A DNA stretch of 56,056 nucleotides from Anaerolineales bacterium (GTDB lineage Bacteria; Chloroflexota; Anaerolineae; Anaerolineales; E44-bin32). Where the stretch lies: the NCBI GenBank assembly GCA_016927115.1, contig JAFGNH010000005.1, positions 1-56,056 on the forward strand. The letters run 5' to 3'. How positions within the stretch are numbered: position 1 is the first letter of the stretch; each line of letters starts with the position of its first letter. Shown here piece by piece: positions 16,615 through 25,158 of this stretch. The translations under genes and the position numbers were made by a program. The notes under the pieces were generated by a model. That model searched no databases and was not told where the DNA came from. It saw only the letters and a list, made by a program, of their open reading frames with translations.

Positions 16615-16709
16615 AAGCCGTCTGAGAAAAATCCGCCGGTTTTCTGGAATTGATCCTGAACTCAGAGCAGCAGATTAGATGGAATGTAGAATAAAATCAG
16701 GAGAGAACA

Positions 16710-17459
16710 ATGGGTGATATTAAAGGTCGAGTAGCTATTGTCACAGGCGGTGGAAGCGGGATTGGCAGAGCGGTTGTCCAGCGTTTTTCTCGCGACGGAG
16801 CCATTCCTGTTGTTGCCGACGTCAATCTGGAGGCGGCTGAAAAGGTCGCTGCCCGGATTCGGGAAGAAGGCGGGCAGGCTCTGGCCGTTGAAGTGGATGT
16901 GTCGGATAAGGCCCGGGTCGAAAGCATGGTGGAGAAGACAATAAATGCTTTCAACCGGATCGATATCCTGATCAATAATGCCGGTGTGGCCGGCCCCAAT
17001 TGCCCGGTGGTTGAAATCGAGGAAGCGGATTGGGACCGAACCATGGATATCAATCTGAAAAGCGTCTTCCTTTGTTCGCAGGCTGTAATACCGGTGATGG
17101 TGGAAAGGGGCTGGGGAAGGATTGTCAGCCTTTCCTCGGTTGCTGGCCGGGAAGGGAATGCCGGTATGGCACCCTATGCAGTCTCCAAAATCGGCATTAT
17201 CGGTTTCACAATGGTGCTTGCAAAGGAGGTGGCCACCAAGGGGGTCACCATTAACTGCATTTCTCCTACGATCACCGCAACGGAGTTTATTCAGACGGTA
17301 CCCAAGGAGACCATCGAACAACTGATGCCCAAGATCCCCATGCGCCGCATGGCCCAACCTCAGGAAGTGGCTGGTTTGATTCGCTACCTGGTATCAGAGG
17401 AAGCCGCGTTCATCACCGGACAATGCTACGATATTTCCGGAGGACGATCTGTATATTAG
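16710..17459 (+). CDS. Short-chain dehydrogenase/reductase
   Basis: This 249-residue classical SDR has the cofactor motif VTGGGSGIG, the NNAGVAG motif, catalytic Ser in SLSSVAG and YAVSK (Tyr-x3-Lys). Asp after the second strand (VVADVN) favours NAD. It resembles FabG-like polyol or 3-oxoacyl reductases; in this setting oxidation of a ring hydroxyl or reduction of a keto-sugar acid is more plausible than fatty-acid work. RBS is AGGAG. It follows the ABC importer by about 95 bp and probably belongs to the same regulon. Confidence 0.9.
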   Translation: MGDIKGRVAIVTGGGSGIGRAVVQRFSRDGAIPVVADVNLEAAEKVAARIREEGGQALAVEVDVSDKARVESMVEKTINAFNRIDILINNAGVAGPNCPVVEIEEADWDRTMDINLKSVFLCSQAVIPVMVERGWGRIVSLSSVAGREGNAGMAPYAVSKIGIIGFTMVLAKEVATKGVTINCISPTITATEFIQTVPKETIEQLMPKIPMRRMAQPQEVAGLIRYLVSEEAAFITGQCYDISGGRSVY

Positions 17460-17571
17460 AATCAGGCAAACAGCAACGAATGGTATGCTTGCAGTAACGG
17501 ATCCTCGGAAAATATTCTGCGAGAGATTTCTGATATCCTGGGAATTATTATAAAGCATAGAGGTGGTGCGT

Positions 17572-18348
17572 ATGGGTGATACTGTTCAGGTTCTGGAGCG
17601 AGCGATGAGTCTGCTGCTCAGCTATGAGGAAAATAACGGTGAATTTGGGGTAACCGAACTTGCTGAAAAACTGAATCTGCATAAGGCAACAGTTCACAGG
17701 ATCCTGAAGACGCTTGAACTGGAAGGATTGATTCAGCAGAACCATTCGAACGGCAAATACTATCTCGGTTGGCGGTTGATTTCGCTGGGAACGCTGGCGC
17801 TGGAACATTTCAGCCTGCGCGGACAGGCGATCGATCTGATGGAAGAGATCCTGGATGAATACCAGGAAACGGTGGACCTGGCAGTGATGCAGGAAGAGGC
17901 CATCCTGTATGTCGAAGTCCTGGAAAGCCCGCAGCCTGTGAAGATTGCTGCTCGACCCGGGCGCAGGCTGCCGGCATACTGTACCGCCACCGGCAAGGCA
18001 TTTCTGGCGTTTTCTTCCGAAGAGATAAGAACCCGGCTCTTTCCCCGTGAGTTTCAACCATTTACAGAGTTAACCATCCTGGATGTGGAAACCTTGAACA
18101 AGGACCTGGATGCCAGCCGGATGCGCGGGTATGCAATCAGCATGGAGGAGTATGAGATTGGCATTCATGCTGTTGCCGCTCCCGTCTATAACCACAACAA
18201 TGATGTTGAGGCGGTCATCGCAATTGCGGGCCCTTCCTACCGCATGCCGATGGAACGACTGGACAAAATGGGTGCGGTTCTTTGTGAAAAAACGGCACTG
18301 CTGACGGAAAAACTGCATGGTATTACCGGAATCATACGCAAACGATGA
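17572..18348 (+). CDS. IclR-family transcriptional regulator
   Basis: The 258-residue protein has an N-terminal winged helix (residues about 5-65: FGVTELAEKLNLHKATVHRILKTL) and the IclR effector domain with YCTATGKAFLAF and the terminal AIAGPSYRM region. IclR proteins control catabolism of aromatic and sugar-acid compounds. The protein is the only regulator in the first cluster, so it likely acts on the palindromes at 588-617 and its own region. ATG 17572 follows AGGTGG; the upstream GTG 17563 is part of that ribosome-binding site. Confidence 0.92.
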   Translation: MGDTVQVLERAMSLLLSYEENNGEFGVTELAEKLNLHKATVHRILKTLELEGLIQQNHSNGKYYLGWRLISLGTLALEHFSLRGQAIDLMEEILDEYQETVDLAVMQEEAILYVEVLESPQPVKIAARPGRRLPAYCTATGKAFLAFSSEEIRTRLFPREFQPFTELTILDVETLNKDLDASRMRGYAISMEEYEIGIHAVAAPVYNHNNDVEAVIAIAGPSYRMPMERLDKMGAVLCEKTALLTEKLHGITGIIRKR

Positions 18349-18459
18349 GCCCGAACCAGGCGAATGATCAGGTCTGGGGTCAGGAAAGGCATAACAGGAT
18401 TTATATCGGGCTGCACGTTCACAGGAAAAATCCAATTTAACAAGACAGGAACTGAATTC

Positions 18460-19506
18460 ATGGACACAATATTGATTCAAGCAGAAGAGCTGCTTGAGAC
18501 TGCTGTAGCTATTCTAGGAAAGATCGGCGTCCCTGTGGATCAAGCCAGAACAATTGCATCTGTGCTGGTGCAGGCGGATCTGCGGGGCATTGGTTCGCAT
18601 GGTGTGTTAAGGCTGCCGGCTTATGTCCATAAGGTGCAGTGTGGGCTGCTGGAAACCGATACACGGCTGACGGTAATCGAGGAGAGAAAAGCGACTGTAT
18701 TACTCGATGCTGGTGGCGGTTTTGGTCCGGTTGCTGCCGCAGAAGCCATGCTGCGGGCGATAGGAAAAGCAAAAGAGCTGGGCATGGGTTCTGCGGCTGT
18801 CAGGAATGCCAGCCACTTCGGCATTGCAGCATACTACGCCCGGCTGGCCGTGGAGGAAGGGTTGATCGGAGTGGTCATCTCCAATGCAGCGGCCAGTATG
18901 GCACCCTTTGGCGGAGTCCAGCCCATGCTGGGGACAAATCCCATTTGTGTGGGTATTCCAACCGGGAAAGAACCGGCCATCCTTCTTGATATGGCCTCGA
19001 GTGTGGTTGCGCGCGGAAAAATCCGCCTTGCTCAGCGGGAGGGAAAATCCATTCCCGAGGGCTGGGCACTGGATGCGTCCGGAGTACCCACACAAGATCC
19101 GGATGAAGCGATTGCAGGAACCCTGCTGCCGATCGGCGGCCCAAAAGGGTACGGCATTGCATTGGTAAATGATATTCTATCCGGCATCCTTACGGGATCA
19201 CCCTCCAGCGTGGAGGTACGATCGGTTCATGATTTGAAGAATCCATCACCAGTCGGATTCTTCCTTCAGGCCATCGATCTTTCAGCCTTCTGTGATCCGG
19301 AATTATTCTATGAACGGGTGGATGCACTCACAGAAAATCTTCGGGCATCAGAGCGGGCGGATGGAGTGAGCCGCATCTATACGCCCGGCGAGCCGGAATG
19401 GGAGCGGGAACGGGAACGCAGGGAAAATGGTATCCCCATCGGACCGAAGGTGATGGAATCACTGCGTGATCTGGCTGATGAACTCGGTGTTCAAATGGAT
19501 CTATAA
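18460..19506 (+). CDS. Malate/L-lactate dehydrogenase-family oxidoreductase
   Basis: The 348-residue protein belongs to the Ldh_2 family (YlbC/YiaK/ComC type), which binds NAD(P) without a classical Rossmann fold. Conserved DLRGIGSHGVLRLP near residue 45, NASHFGIAAYYA with the catalytic His, GTNPICVGIPT, and GGPKGYGIALVNDIL are all present. Members reduce 2-keto acids such as 2,3-diketo-L-gulonate, sulfopyruvate or ureidoglycolate. Reduction of a keto-aldonate produced by the IolN-like hydrolase would fit. ATG 18460 follows AGGA; the long upstream extension lacks family similarity. Confidence 0.9.
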   Translation: MDTILIQAEELLETAVAILGKIGVPVDQARTIASVLVQADLRGIGSHGVLRLPAYVHKVQCGLLETDTRLTVIEERKATVLLDAGGGFGPVAAAEAMLRAIGKAKELGMGSAAVRNASHFGIAAYYARLAVEEGLIGVVISNAAASMAPFGGVQPMLGTNPICVGIPTGKEPAILLDMASSVVARGKIRLAQREGKSIPEGWALDASGVPTQDPDEAIAGTLLPIGGPKGYGIALVNDILSGILTGSPSSVEVRSVHDLKNPSPVGFFLQAIDLSAFCDPELFYERVDALTENLRASERADGVSRIYTPGEPEWERERERRENGIPIGPKVMESLRDLADELGVQMDL

Positions 19507-20285
19507 GGGTGGATAACCTGGCGGGTTTTATCGGGGATGTCGGTCTTGATCTTTCAGACTCGCCTGCTATCGACGATCTGACAGGTAATGCCCGTGGGTG
19601 AACCCGCCACGGATGAAACCTGCGCCCTCGACAACATTGCACCGGTGCTCTACTCTTTCGCTCGCCTGACACCCGCCGCGAGCCACACCTATGAAGACAC
19701 ACTTGTCTTCCAGGCGATCTCCGATTGAGAGGTGGCAAATGTCAGTACAGCGGACTTCGTTGGCGGCGGCAGCTCCGCCTCTGTAACAAATGTCACAGCA
19801 GGATTCGATTCGGTATATGACCTGACAGTTTCCGGCAGCGATCTGGCCTCCTTCAACGGCACGGTCGGTCTGGATCTGGCTGGCAATGCTCTCTCCGGCA
19901 GCGAACCCTCCACCGATGAAACCTACACGGTGGATAACAGTCCGCCGGTGTTGACTTCTTTTACCCAGGGGCGCCACCCTCGAGTCCCACCAATGCAAAT
20001 ACACTGATCTTCCAGGTCACTTTTGCACAGGGTTTTCCTGGCCCGTTTGCGAACCTCGGATCCCTGCAGTGGGGAGACCAGATAACCATTCATGCTAATG
20101 GGTATGTCTATACATATGAAGTCCGATTCATCCGGAACAGGGCCGCCCCATTTGATACCGGGGTTGTGACCCAACATGAAGAGTATGACTGGATAACTCT
20201 GCTGACTTGCCGGGATTACGATGTGCACAGCAATACATACCGCAACAGGACAGTGGTGCGAGCGGTGCTGGTGGCGGTGGAGTAG
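19507..20285 (+). pseudogene. Chimeric relic: Ig-like surface repeat joined to sortase C-terminus
   Basis: Three frames in turn carry pieces of an Ig-like cell-surface repeat: FIGDVGLDLSDSPAIDDLTG near 19515, then VSTADFVGGGSSASVTNVTA and DLASFNGTVGLDLAGNALSG at 19738-19960. After a frameshift near 19970 comes SSPTNANTLIFQVTFA. This runs directly, in one frame, into PGPFANLGSLQWGDQITIHA, HEEYDWITLLTC and YRNRTVVRAVLVAVE, ending at 20285. The latter part is the C-terminus of a class D/E-like sortase including the catalytic Cys (LLTC) and Arg. Several frameshifts and no start make it a dead fusion. Confidence 0.7.
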
Positions 20286-20781
20286 GGCACTGTTATTTCG
20301 TTTCTATATATAAGCGGGCCACTCATTTGGGTGGAGATTTGCGGGCGGAGAGACTTGCTCAGGTTTGCTCTCAAATCACGAATACTGATTTGAACCATGA
20401 CCCACCTCGATGCTGATGTGTACGCATTATTCAATATAAGTACACATACATTCCGGATTATTTCCCCTTTCTTTTTCATACAGCGTACGCACTCACCCTG
20501 TAAAACATAGATTTAAGGGTTCTGTTTATTGTATATGGTCTGTGAACGCGCCTTATTCCCTTCCAGGTTACTGCCCCAATTTCTTAAAGTATAGATCAGT
20601 TCACGTTATGTGAATTCGATTCGCCAGTGTTTTTAGTTGAGCGCAGCGGGCGAATATTATGTCAATATAGTATGGTGAATAATCATTAATACCGTTGAAA
20701 CCTTGTGAATAATTACTAAGAACCTGTGCTATAATTATGAAAACTTATAAAACACAAGTAAACAACGGTAATAGGAGATAT
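20286..20781 (+). promoter_or_regulatory. Regulatory region of the PTS operon
   Basis: This is an AT-rich stretch with an extended -10, TGC-TATAAT at 20727-20735, about 47 bp before the ATG at 20782. It holds repeated GTGAA elements: the inverted repeat TTCAC-GTTAT-GTGAA at 20600-20614 and the direct repeat GTGAATAAT at 20675 and 20705, spaced exactly 30 bp. A further GTGAA is at 20542. These are candidate operator half-sites for the DeoR-type regulator encoded in the operon. I see no good -35 at 17 bp, as expected for an extended -10 or activated promoter. Confidence 0.5.
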
Positions 20782-22518
20782 ATGAAGGATATGACAAGAA
20801 TCGTTGATTTCAAGGAGGGAAAGGGCAAGATCCCGGGTGAACAGAAAGGTTGGCCGCTTTATGGCGATGGACTTGAGAGCCTGGGGAAAGATGGAAAACC
20901 GGTTGTTTTACCTGTAGGAGAATATGGGGAAAATCAGCTGCTCATGCGGATCGATACAGTCAGCTTATGCTATACCGATGTCAAGGAGATCAACCTGGGA
21001 TCAAAACATCCCCGTTTAAGCGGGCGAGATATGGCAAAAAATCCCATTATCCCCGGTCATGAGGTGTGTATGACCGTTGTGGGTGTGGGGAAGGATCTTC
21101 AAGGCGAATATCATGTTGGACAGCGATTGTCGCTGCAGCCGGACGTATGGGTGGATGGCGTAAGTATTCCTTTTTGTTTCGGTATGGATGGGGGATATCG
21201 TCAGTATGCAGTCATCGGGCAGGAAATCCTCAACGGGGACGCGGGAAATTATCTGATCCCGGTCCCTGAAGATATGTCTTATGCGGCGGCAGCAATTACC
21301 GAACCATGGGCTTGTGTTGAAGCGGCTTACCGGATGGAGTATCGGGATCACATCAAAAGCGACGGCGTGATGTGGATCGTCGCCGGTGAAAGAATACGAT
21401 CGGGTTACAAATTCGATTCTCTATTTTGTGAAAGCCGGAAACCAGCGATGGTTATTCTTTCAAATGTGGGTGAGGAAATAAAATCTGCATTTGACCGGCT
21501 GTCACAGGTTTATTCTTTCACTGTGGTTGAAGAAAAGATAGACAAGTGTATAGACTGTGAAACGCAGTTCGATGACATTGTTGTACTGGATTGCGGCCGC
21601 GAGGTAATTGACCGGGTTTCCCCCAAACTAGCCAAAGGCGGCGTGCTGGCAATTCTGAGGGAGAAGGCAGGCGATGAAAATATCTTCATCAACCTGGGCA
21701 GACTCCACTATGATGATATCTATTTTGTGGGCGATGTCGGGTTGGATGTAAACAAAGCCTATACGCAGAAAAAACCACGTGTTGAACTCAAGCCTGAGGG
21801 AAAAGCCTGGATCCTTGGTGCAGGCGGGCCAATGGGCCGGATGCACCTGCAGCGGGCGATCGAGAGTCATACCGGCCCGGCACTGATTGTCGCCAGTGAA
21901 GTTACTCCTGAACGGTATGAATCCCTGAAAAACGATTTCACTGAACTGGCGCAAAACCATAATAAAGAACTGGTCTTTCTTAATGCCGTGGCAGAACCGG
22001 AAGAATATGCAAAAACCATGCAAAAAATCAAGGATTCCGGCGGTTTCAATGATATCGAGATCATGATAACGATCAAACCTGTGATCGCCGATGCCGCTTT
22101 ATATCTTGCTCCAAGGGGTGTGATGAATCTCTTTGCAGGTCTCAAACGCGGCGAGGGAATCGAAATGGATGCTTCGCTGATCTATGGCGAAAAGCAAGTA
22201 CGCCTCATCGGGCACAGCGGGTCAGGCCTGGATGACCAGAAAGCCATCGTCCAGCGATTTATCCGAAAGCAGTTGAAGCCCCAATTGTCTGTGGCTGCAA
22301 TCGGAGGTCTGTGCCAGATTGCCGATGGTATCAAAGCCATGGAGGATTGGGTGTATCCGGGAAAGATAGTGATCTATCCTCATGTGTTGGATTTCCCGCT
22401 GACAGCGCTGCATGAATTTGCAAAAAAGGATCCTGACCTCTACCGTCTGATTCAGAAAGAAAAATGCTGGAGCCAGGCGGCAGAAGAGTACTTTCTAAAC
22501 AAGGAGCTGTCGGATTAA
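20782..22518 (+). CDS. SorE-like zinc dehydrogenase with extra Rossmann-like insert
   Basis: The protein is 578 residues if it starts at ATG 20782 (AGGAG four nt upstream). An earlier ATG at 20737 sits on the promoter -10 and cannot be used. Residues 1-200 form an MDR catalytic domain (LCYTDVKE, PGHEVCMTVVG). A central 140-residue alpha/beta insert follows. Then comes an NAD domain with AWILGAGGPMGRMHLQRAIE, the form I associate with L-sorbose-1-phosphate reductase (SorE). Normal SorE is near 400 residues, so the insert is unusual. In this PTS operon it may reduce a ketose-1-phosphate to a hexitol phosphate. Confidence 0.75.
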   Translation: MKDMTRIVDFKEGKGKIPGEQKGWPLYGDGLESLGKDGKPVVLPVGEYGENQLLMRIDTVSLCYTDVKEINLGSKHPRLSGRDMAKNPIIPGHEVCMTVVGVGKDLQGEYHVGQRLSLQPDVWVDGVSIPFCFGMDGGYRQYAVIGQEILNGDAGNYLIPVPEDMSYAAAAITEPWACVEAAYRMEYRDHIKSDGVMWIVAGERIRSGYKFDSLFCESRKPAMVILSNVGEEIKSAFDRLSQVYSFTVVEEKIDKCIDCETQFDDIVVLDCGREVIDRVSPKLAKGGVLAILREKAGDENIFINLGRLHYDDIYFVGDVGLDVNKAYTQKKPRVELKPEGKAWILGAGGPMGRMHLQRAIESHTGPALIVASEVTPERYESLKNDFTELAQNHNKELVFLNAVAEPEEYAKTMQKIKDSGGFNDIEIMITIKPVIADAALYLAPRGVMNLFAGLKRGEGIEMDASLIYGEKQVRLIGHSGSGLDDQKAIVQRFIRKQLKPQLSVAAIGGLCQIADGIKAMEDWVYPGKIVIYPHVLDFPLTALHEFAKKDPDLYRLIQKEKCWSQAAEEYFLNKELSD

Positions 22519-24215
22519 TGCACGAGAAAACACTGTGTATTTGGGGTGCCGGAAGAATCGGACGCGGCTTTATTGGTGACCTGTACAATGAAGCAGGATA
22601 CCATCTTGTGTTGATCGAAAAGGCCCAGGCACTGGTTGATCAACTGAAAAATCAGGGAAAATTTTCTGTTTATCGTGCTTCAGGTGAGAGCAAGCAAAGA
22701 GTCGAAATAAGCAATTTCACAGCTCTGCATACTTCACAGGAGGAAAAAATCCAGGCTGCCTTCAATGAATGTGAAGTTCTGGCGGTCTCTGTTTTCCCTC
22801 GGGATTTTGAAGCGGTTGCCGGGCGTATACAGGCTCACTTGCTGGAACGTCGCAATATTGTTGGTGACAAAACGTTCAATATTTTACTTTGTACGAATTT
22901 GATCCATGCCGGCCCGAAATTTAAAGAATATCTGCTCGCGGGGATCACAGAAAATGAAATTCAGTATTTTGAGGACAAGGTAGGGATCATCGAAACGCTT
23001 GTGATACGCATTTGCCCGGAACCCCCGGCAGAAATTAAAGAGCAGTATCCGTTGGTGGTCTGGACCAATGGTTATGCCGAATTACCCATCGAAAAAAACA
23101 GCGTTAAAGGTGAAATGGATTTCCTGCCATCCATGCGGTTGGTGCAGGATATGCGCGCGGAAGAGATCCGCAAGATATACACCTACAACATGTGTCATGC
23201 GGTTCTATCCTATCACGGGCAGTTTATGGGGTATGACCTGCTGGTGGAGTGCCTGAAGGATGAATCGATACGAGCTGAAGCTTTGGGAGCACTGAAAGAA
23301 GTAAGCCGGGCTCTGCAGAATGAATATGGTTTCACCGTATCTGAAATGGATGGCTGGATCGATGGGGTGCTGACACAGACTAATAATCCTACGATAGGTG
23401 ATACTGTGTTCCGTTCAGCAGCTGATCCCATTCGAAAGCTTAAACAAGATGATCGATTAATCGGTCCCTTGATGCTGTGTAAGAAGAATGGCGTAGAAAC
23501 CCCTCATTTATTACGAGCAATTGCTGCAGCGTTTCATTTTGATGTTGAATCCGATGCGGCTTCTTTACAATTACAGGAGTACATCCGTAAACATGGGATA
23601 CGCGAATCTATCTTTTTCTACAGCGGCTTGTCCCGGGAGGAGAAAAACTTGGTCGACAGGATTGAAGAAGCATATGATTCCCTTCCTCTTGAATATGCAT
23701 GGAAGAAGAAGGCTGAAAAAGCATACGAACTCGGTTTTCATTATGAGAAGGTTTATCACGGTTGTGGGCAATGTTCCGTGGCAGCTGTTACAGAGGCCCT
23801 GGATATTTTCGATCCAGAAGTGTTCAAAGCGGCTACTGGTTTGTGCGGCGGCATTGGGCTGAAGAATGATTCGACCTGTTCAGCTTTGATCGGAGGAGCC
23901 ATGGCGATCGGGCTGTGCTTCGGGCGTCGCAGGGATCATTTCGATGGGGACAGAGAAGAGAAGTATTTAAATTTTGAATTGGTCCAGGCACTGCGTGAAA
24001 GATTTATCGAAGAATACGGTTCGATTACCTGTCGTGATATCCATACAAAGAAGTATGGAATAGCGTATGACCTGAGTGATAAAAACGAGCAGACCTTATT
24101 TGAAGAAAACGGTGGGCATGGCGATTCTGGCTGCACGCAGGTAGTAGCGAAAGCAGCAAAATGGACAGTTGAGATATTGGCGGATCAAATTCTGAAAAAT
24201 CCAGAAAAGAAATGA
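22518..24215 (+). CDS. Mannitol-1-P dehydrogenase fused to C_GCAxxG_C_C domain
   Basis: The 565-residue fusion starts at ATG 22518 inside the previous stop (TAATG) after AAGGAG. Residues 1 to about 385 are a long-chain mannitol dehydrogenase: NAD motif WGAGRIGRGFIGD as in MtlD, and the catalytic Lys-Asn-His pattern in KIYTYNMCHAVLSYHG near 218. Residues from about 395 to the end form a C_GCAxxG_C_C redox domain with GCGQCSVAAV near 414, CGGIG, STCSALIGGAMAIG and a late DSGCTQVV Cys. Attaching a cysteine-cluster redox domain to a hexitol-phosphate dehydrogenase is not an arrangement I know. It probably oxidises the hexitol phosphate made by the preceding enzyme. Confidence 0.85.
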   Translation: MHEKTLCIWGAGRIGRGFIGDLYNEAGYHLVLIEKAQALVDQLKNQGKFSVYRASGESKQRVEISNFTALHTSQEEKIQAAFNECEVLAVSVFPRDFEAVAGRIQAHLLERRNIVGDKTFNILLCTNLIHAGPKFKEYLLAGITENEIQYFEDKVGIIETLVIRICPEPPAEIKEQYPLVVWTNGYAELPIEKNSVKGEMDFLPSMRLVQDMRAEEIRKIYTYNMCHAVLSYHGQFMGYDLLVECLKDESIRAEALGALKEVSRALQNEYGFTVSEMDGWIDGVLTQTNNPTIGDTVFRSAADPIRKLKQDDRLIGPLMLCKKNGVETPHLLRAIAAAFHFDVESDAASLQLQEYIRKHGIRESIFFYSGLSREEKNLVDRIEEAYDSLPLEYAWKKKAEKAYELGFHYEKVYHGCGQCSVAAVTEALDIFDPEVFKAATGLCGGIGLKNDSTCSALIGGAMAIGLCFGRRRDHFDGDREEKYLNFELVQALRERFIEEYGSITCRDIHTKKYGIAYDLSDKNEQTLFEENGGHGDSGCTQVVAKAAKWTVEILADQILKNPEKK

Positions 24216-24724
24216 TGGATAAAGGTACTATGGAAACCAATTATCTAAAAATCAGTGAGGTAATTCGCCCGGATACCGTCGATCTGGAACTTAAAGGGGT
24301 GGAGGATAAAAACCAGGCTATCGAGTATCTGGCTAATTTGCTCGATAAGGCAGGTTTCCTCGCTGATAAGGAAACCTATATCAACTCCGTATATGAACGA
24401 GAAGAAATGGGACCGACCTATATGGACCACTTCATCGCCATTCCACACGGGAAGAGTGCAGGCGTAAAAGAGGCAGGCATAGCGTTCGGACGCAGCAGCG
24501 CAGGTTTTGAATATCAAACCTCATCAGGTGGCGGATTAGCAAAGCTCATTTTCCTGCTGGCCATTCCTGATCGCATGTCTGGTGACGCCTATATGGCGGT
24601 ACTTGCACGATTGGCACGCCTTTTAGTCCATGAAGACTTTCGTAATAATCTGCACCTTGCAGAAACTCATCAGGACGTAATAAACGCCATTATCGACGGA
24701 GAGCGTTTGTTAGAAGATCTATAA
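24212..24724 (+). CDS. PTS EIIA component, fructose/mannitol family
   Basis: The 170-residue protein is a type-2 EIIA domain; the phosphorylated His79 lies in HFIAIPHGK. It receives phosphate from HPr and passes it to EIIB. Its start overlaps the stop of the upstream fusion gene (ATGATG). EI and HPr are not in this window, so they must lie elsewhere. Confidence 0.92.
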   Translation: MMDKGTMETNYLKISEVIRPDTVDLELKGVEDKNQAIEYLANLLDKAGFLADKETYINSVYEREEMGPTYMDHFIAIPHGKSAGVKEAGIAFGRSSAGFEYQTSSGGGLAKLIFLLAIPDRMSGDAYMAVLARLARLLVHEDFRNNLHLAETHQDVINAIIDGERLLEDL

Positions 24725-24752
24725 AGAAGCAAATCATAAGGGAGGCATTGCG

Positions 24753-25061
24753 ATGAAGATTGTTGCAATAACAGCTTGTGCGGGTGGAATAGCTCATTCC
24801 TATATGGCGGCGGAGGCTTTAAAGAAAAGTGCACGCCTGGCAGGAGATGACATCAGGATCGAGATTCAGGGTTCCATGGGTATTGAACACAAACTGACCC
24901 CTGAAGAGATCGATGAAGCCGAACTTATCATATTCGCGGTCAATATCAGTGTTGAACAGCGCGACAGGTTTGAAAACAAGAATCCCGTTCTTATGGATCC
25001 CCATGAATTTGTGGTTGATGGTGAGAAAGCATTGGCGAAAGCAAAAGAGTCAAGAGAATGA
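24753..25061 (+). CDS. PTS EIIB component, fructose family
   Basis: The 102-residue protein is a fructose-type EIIB with phospho-accepting Cys9 in ITACAGGIAHSYMAAEAL. The usual CPTGIAHT motif reads CAGGIAHS here. RBS GGGAGG lies before ATG 24753. It transfers phosphate from EIIA to the sugar bound at EIIC. Confidence 0.92.
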   Translation: MKIVAITACAGGIAHSYMAAEALKKSARLAGDDIRIEIQGSMGIEHKLTPEEIDEAELIIFAVNISVEQRDRFENKNPVLMDPHEFVVDGEKALAKAKESRE

Positions 25062-25158
25062 TAAAGCAAGGGGATACGCTTGAAGGGAGGGCCTATCGAA
25101 AGGATCGATTGTACGGTTGTATGATAATCTGATCTTCATTAAATAAAGGAGTTTATAG

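Noticed and set aside
20737..20781. Earlier start for the SorE-like gene
   Set aside because: The ATG overlaps the -10 promoter element, so it cannot be on the transcript from that promoter.
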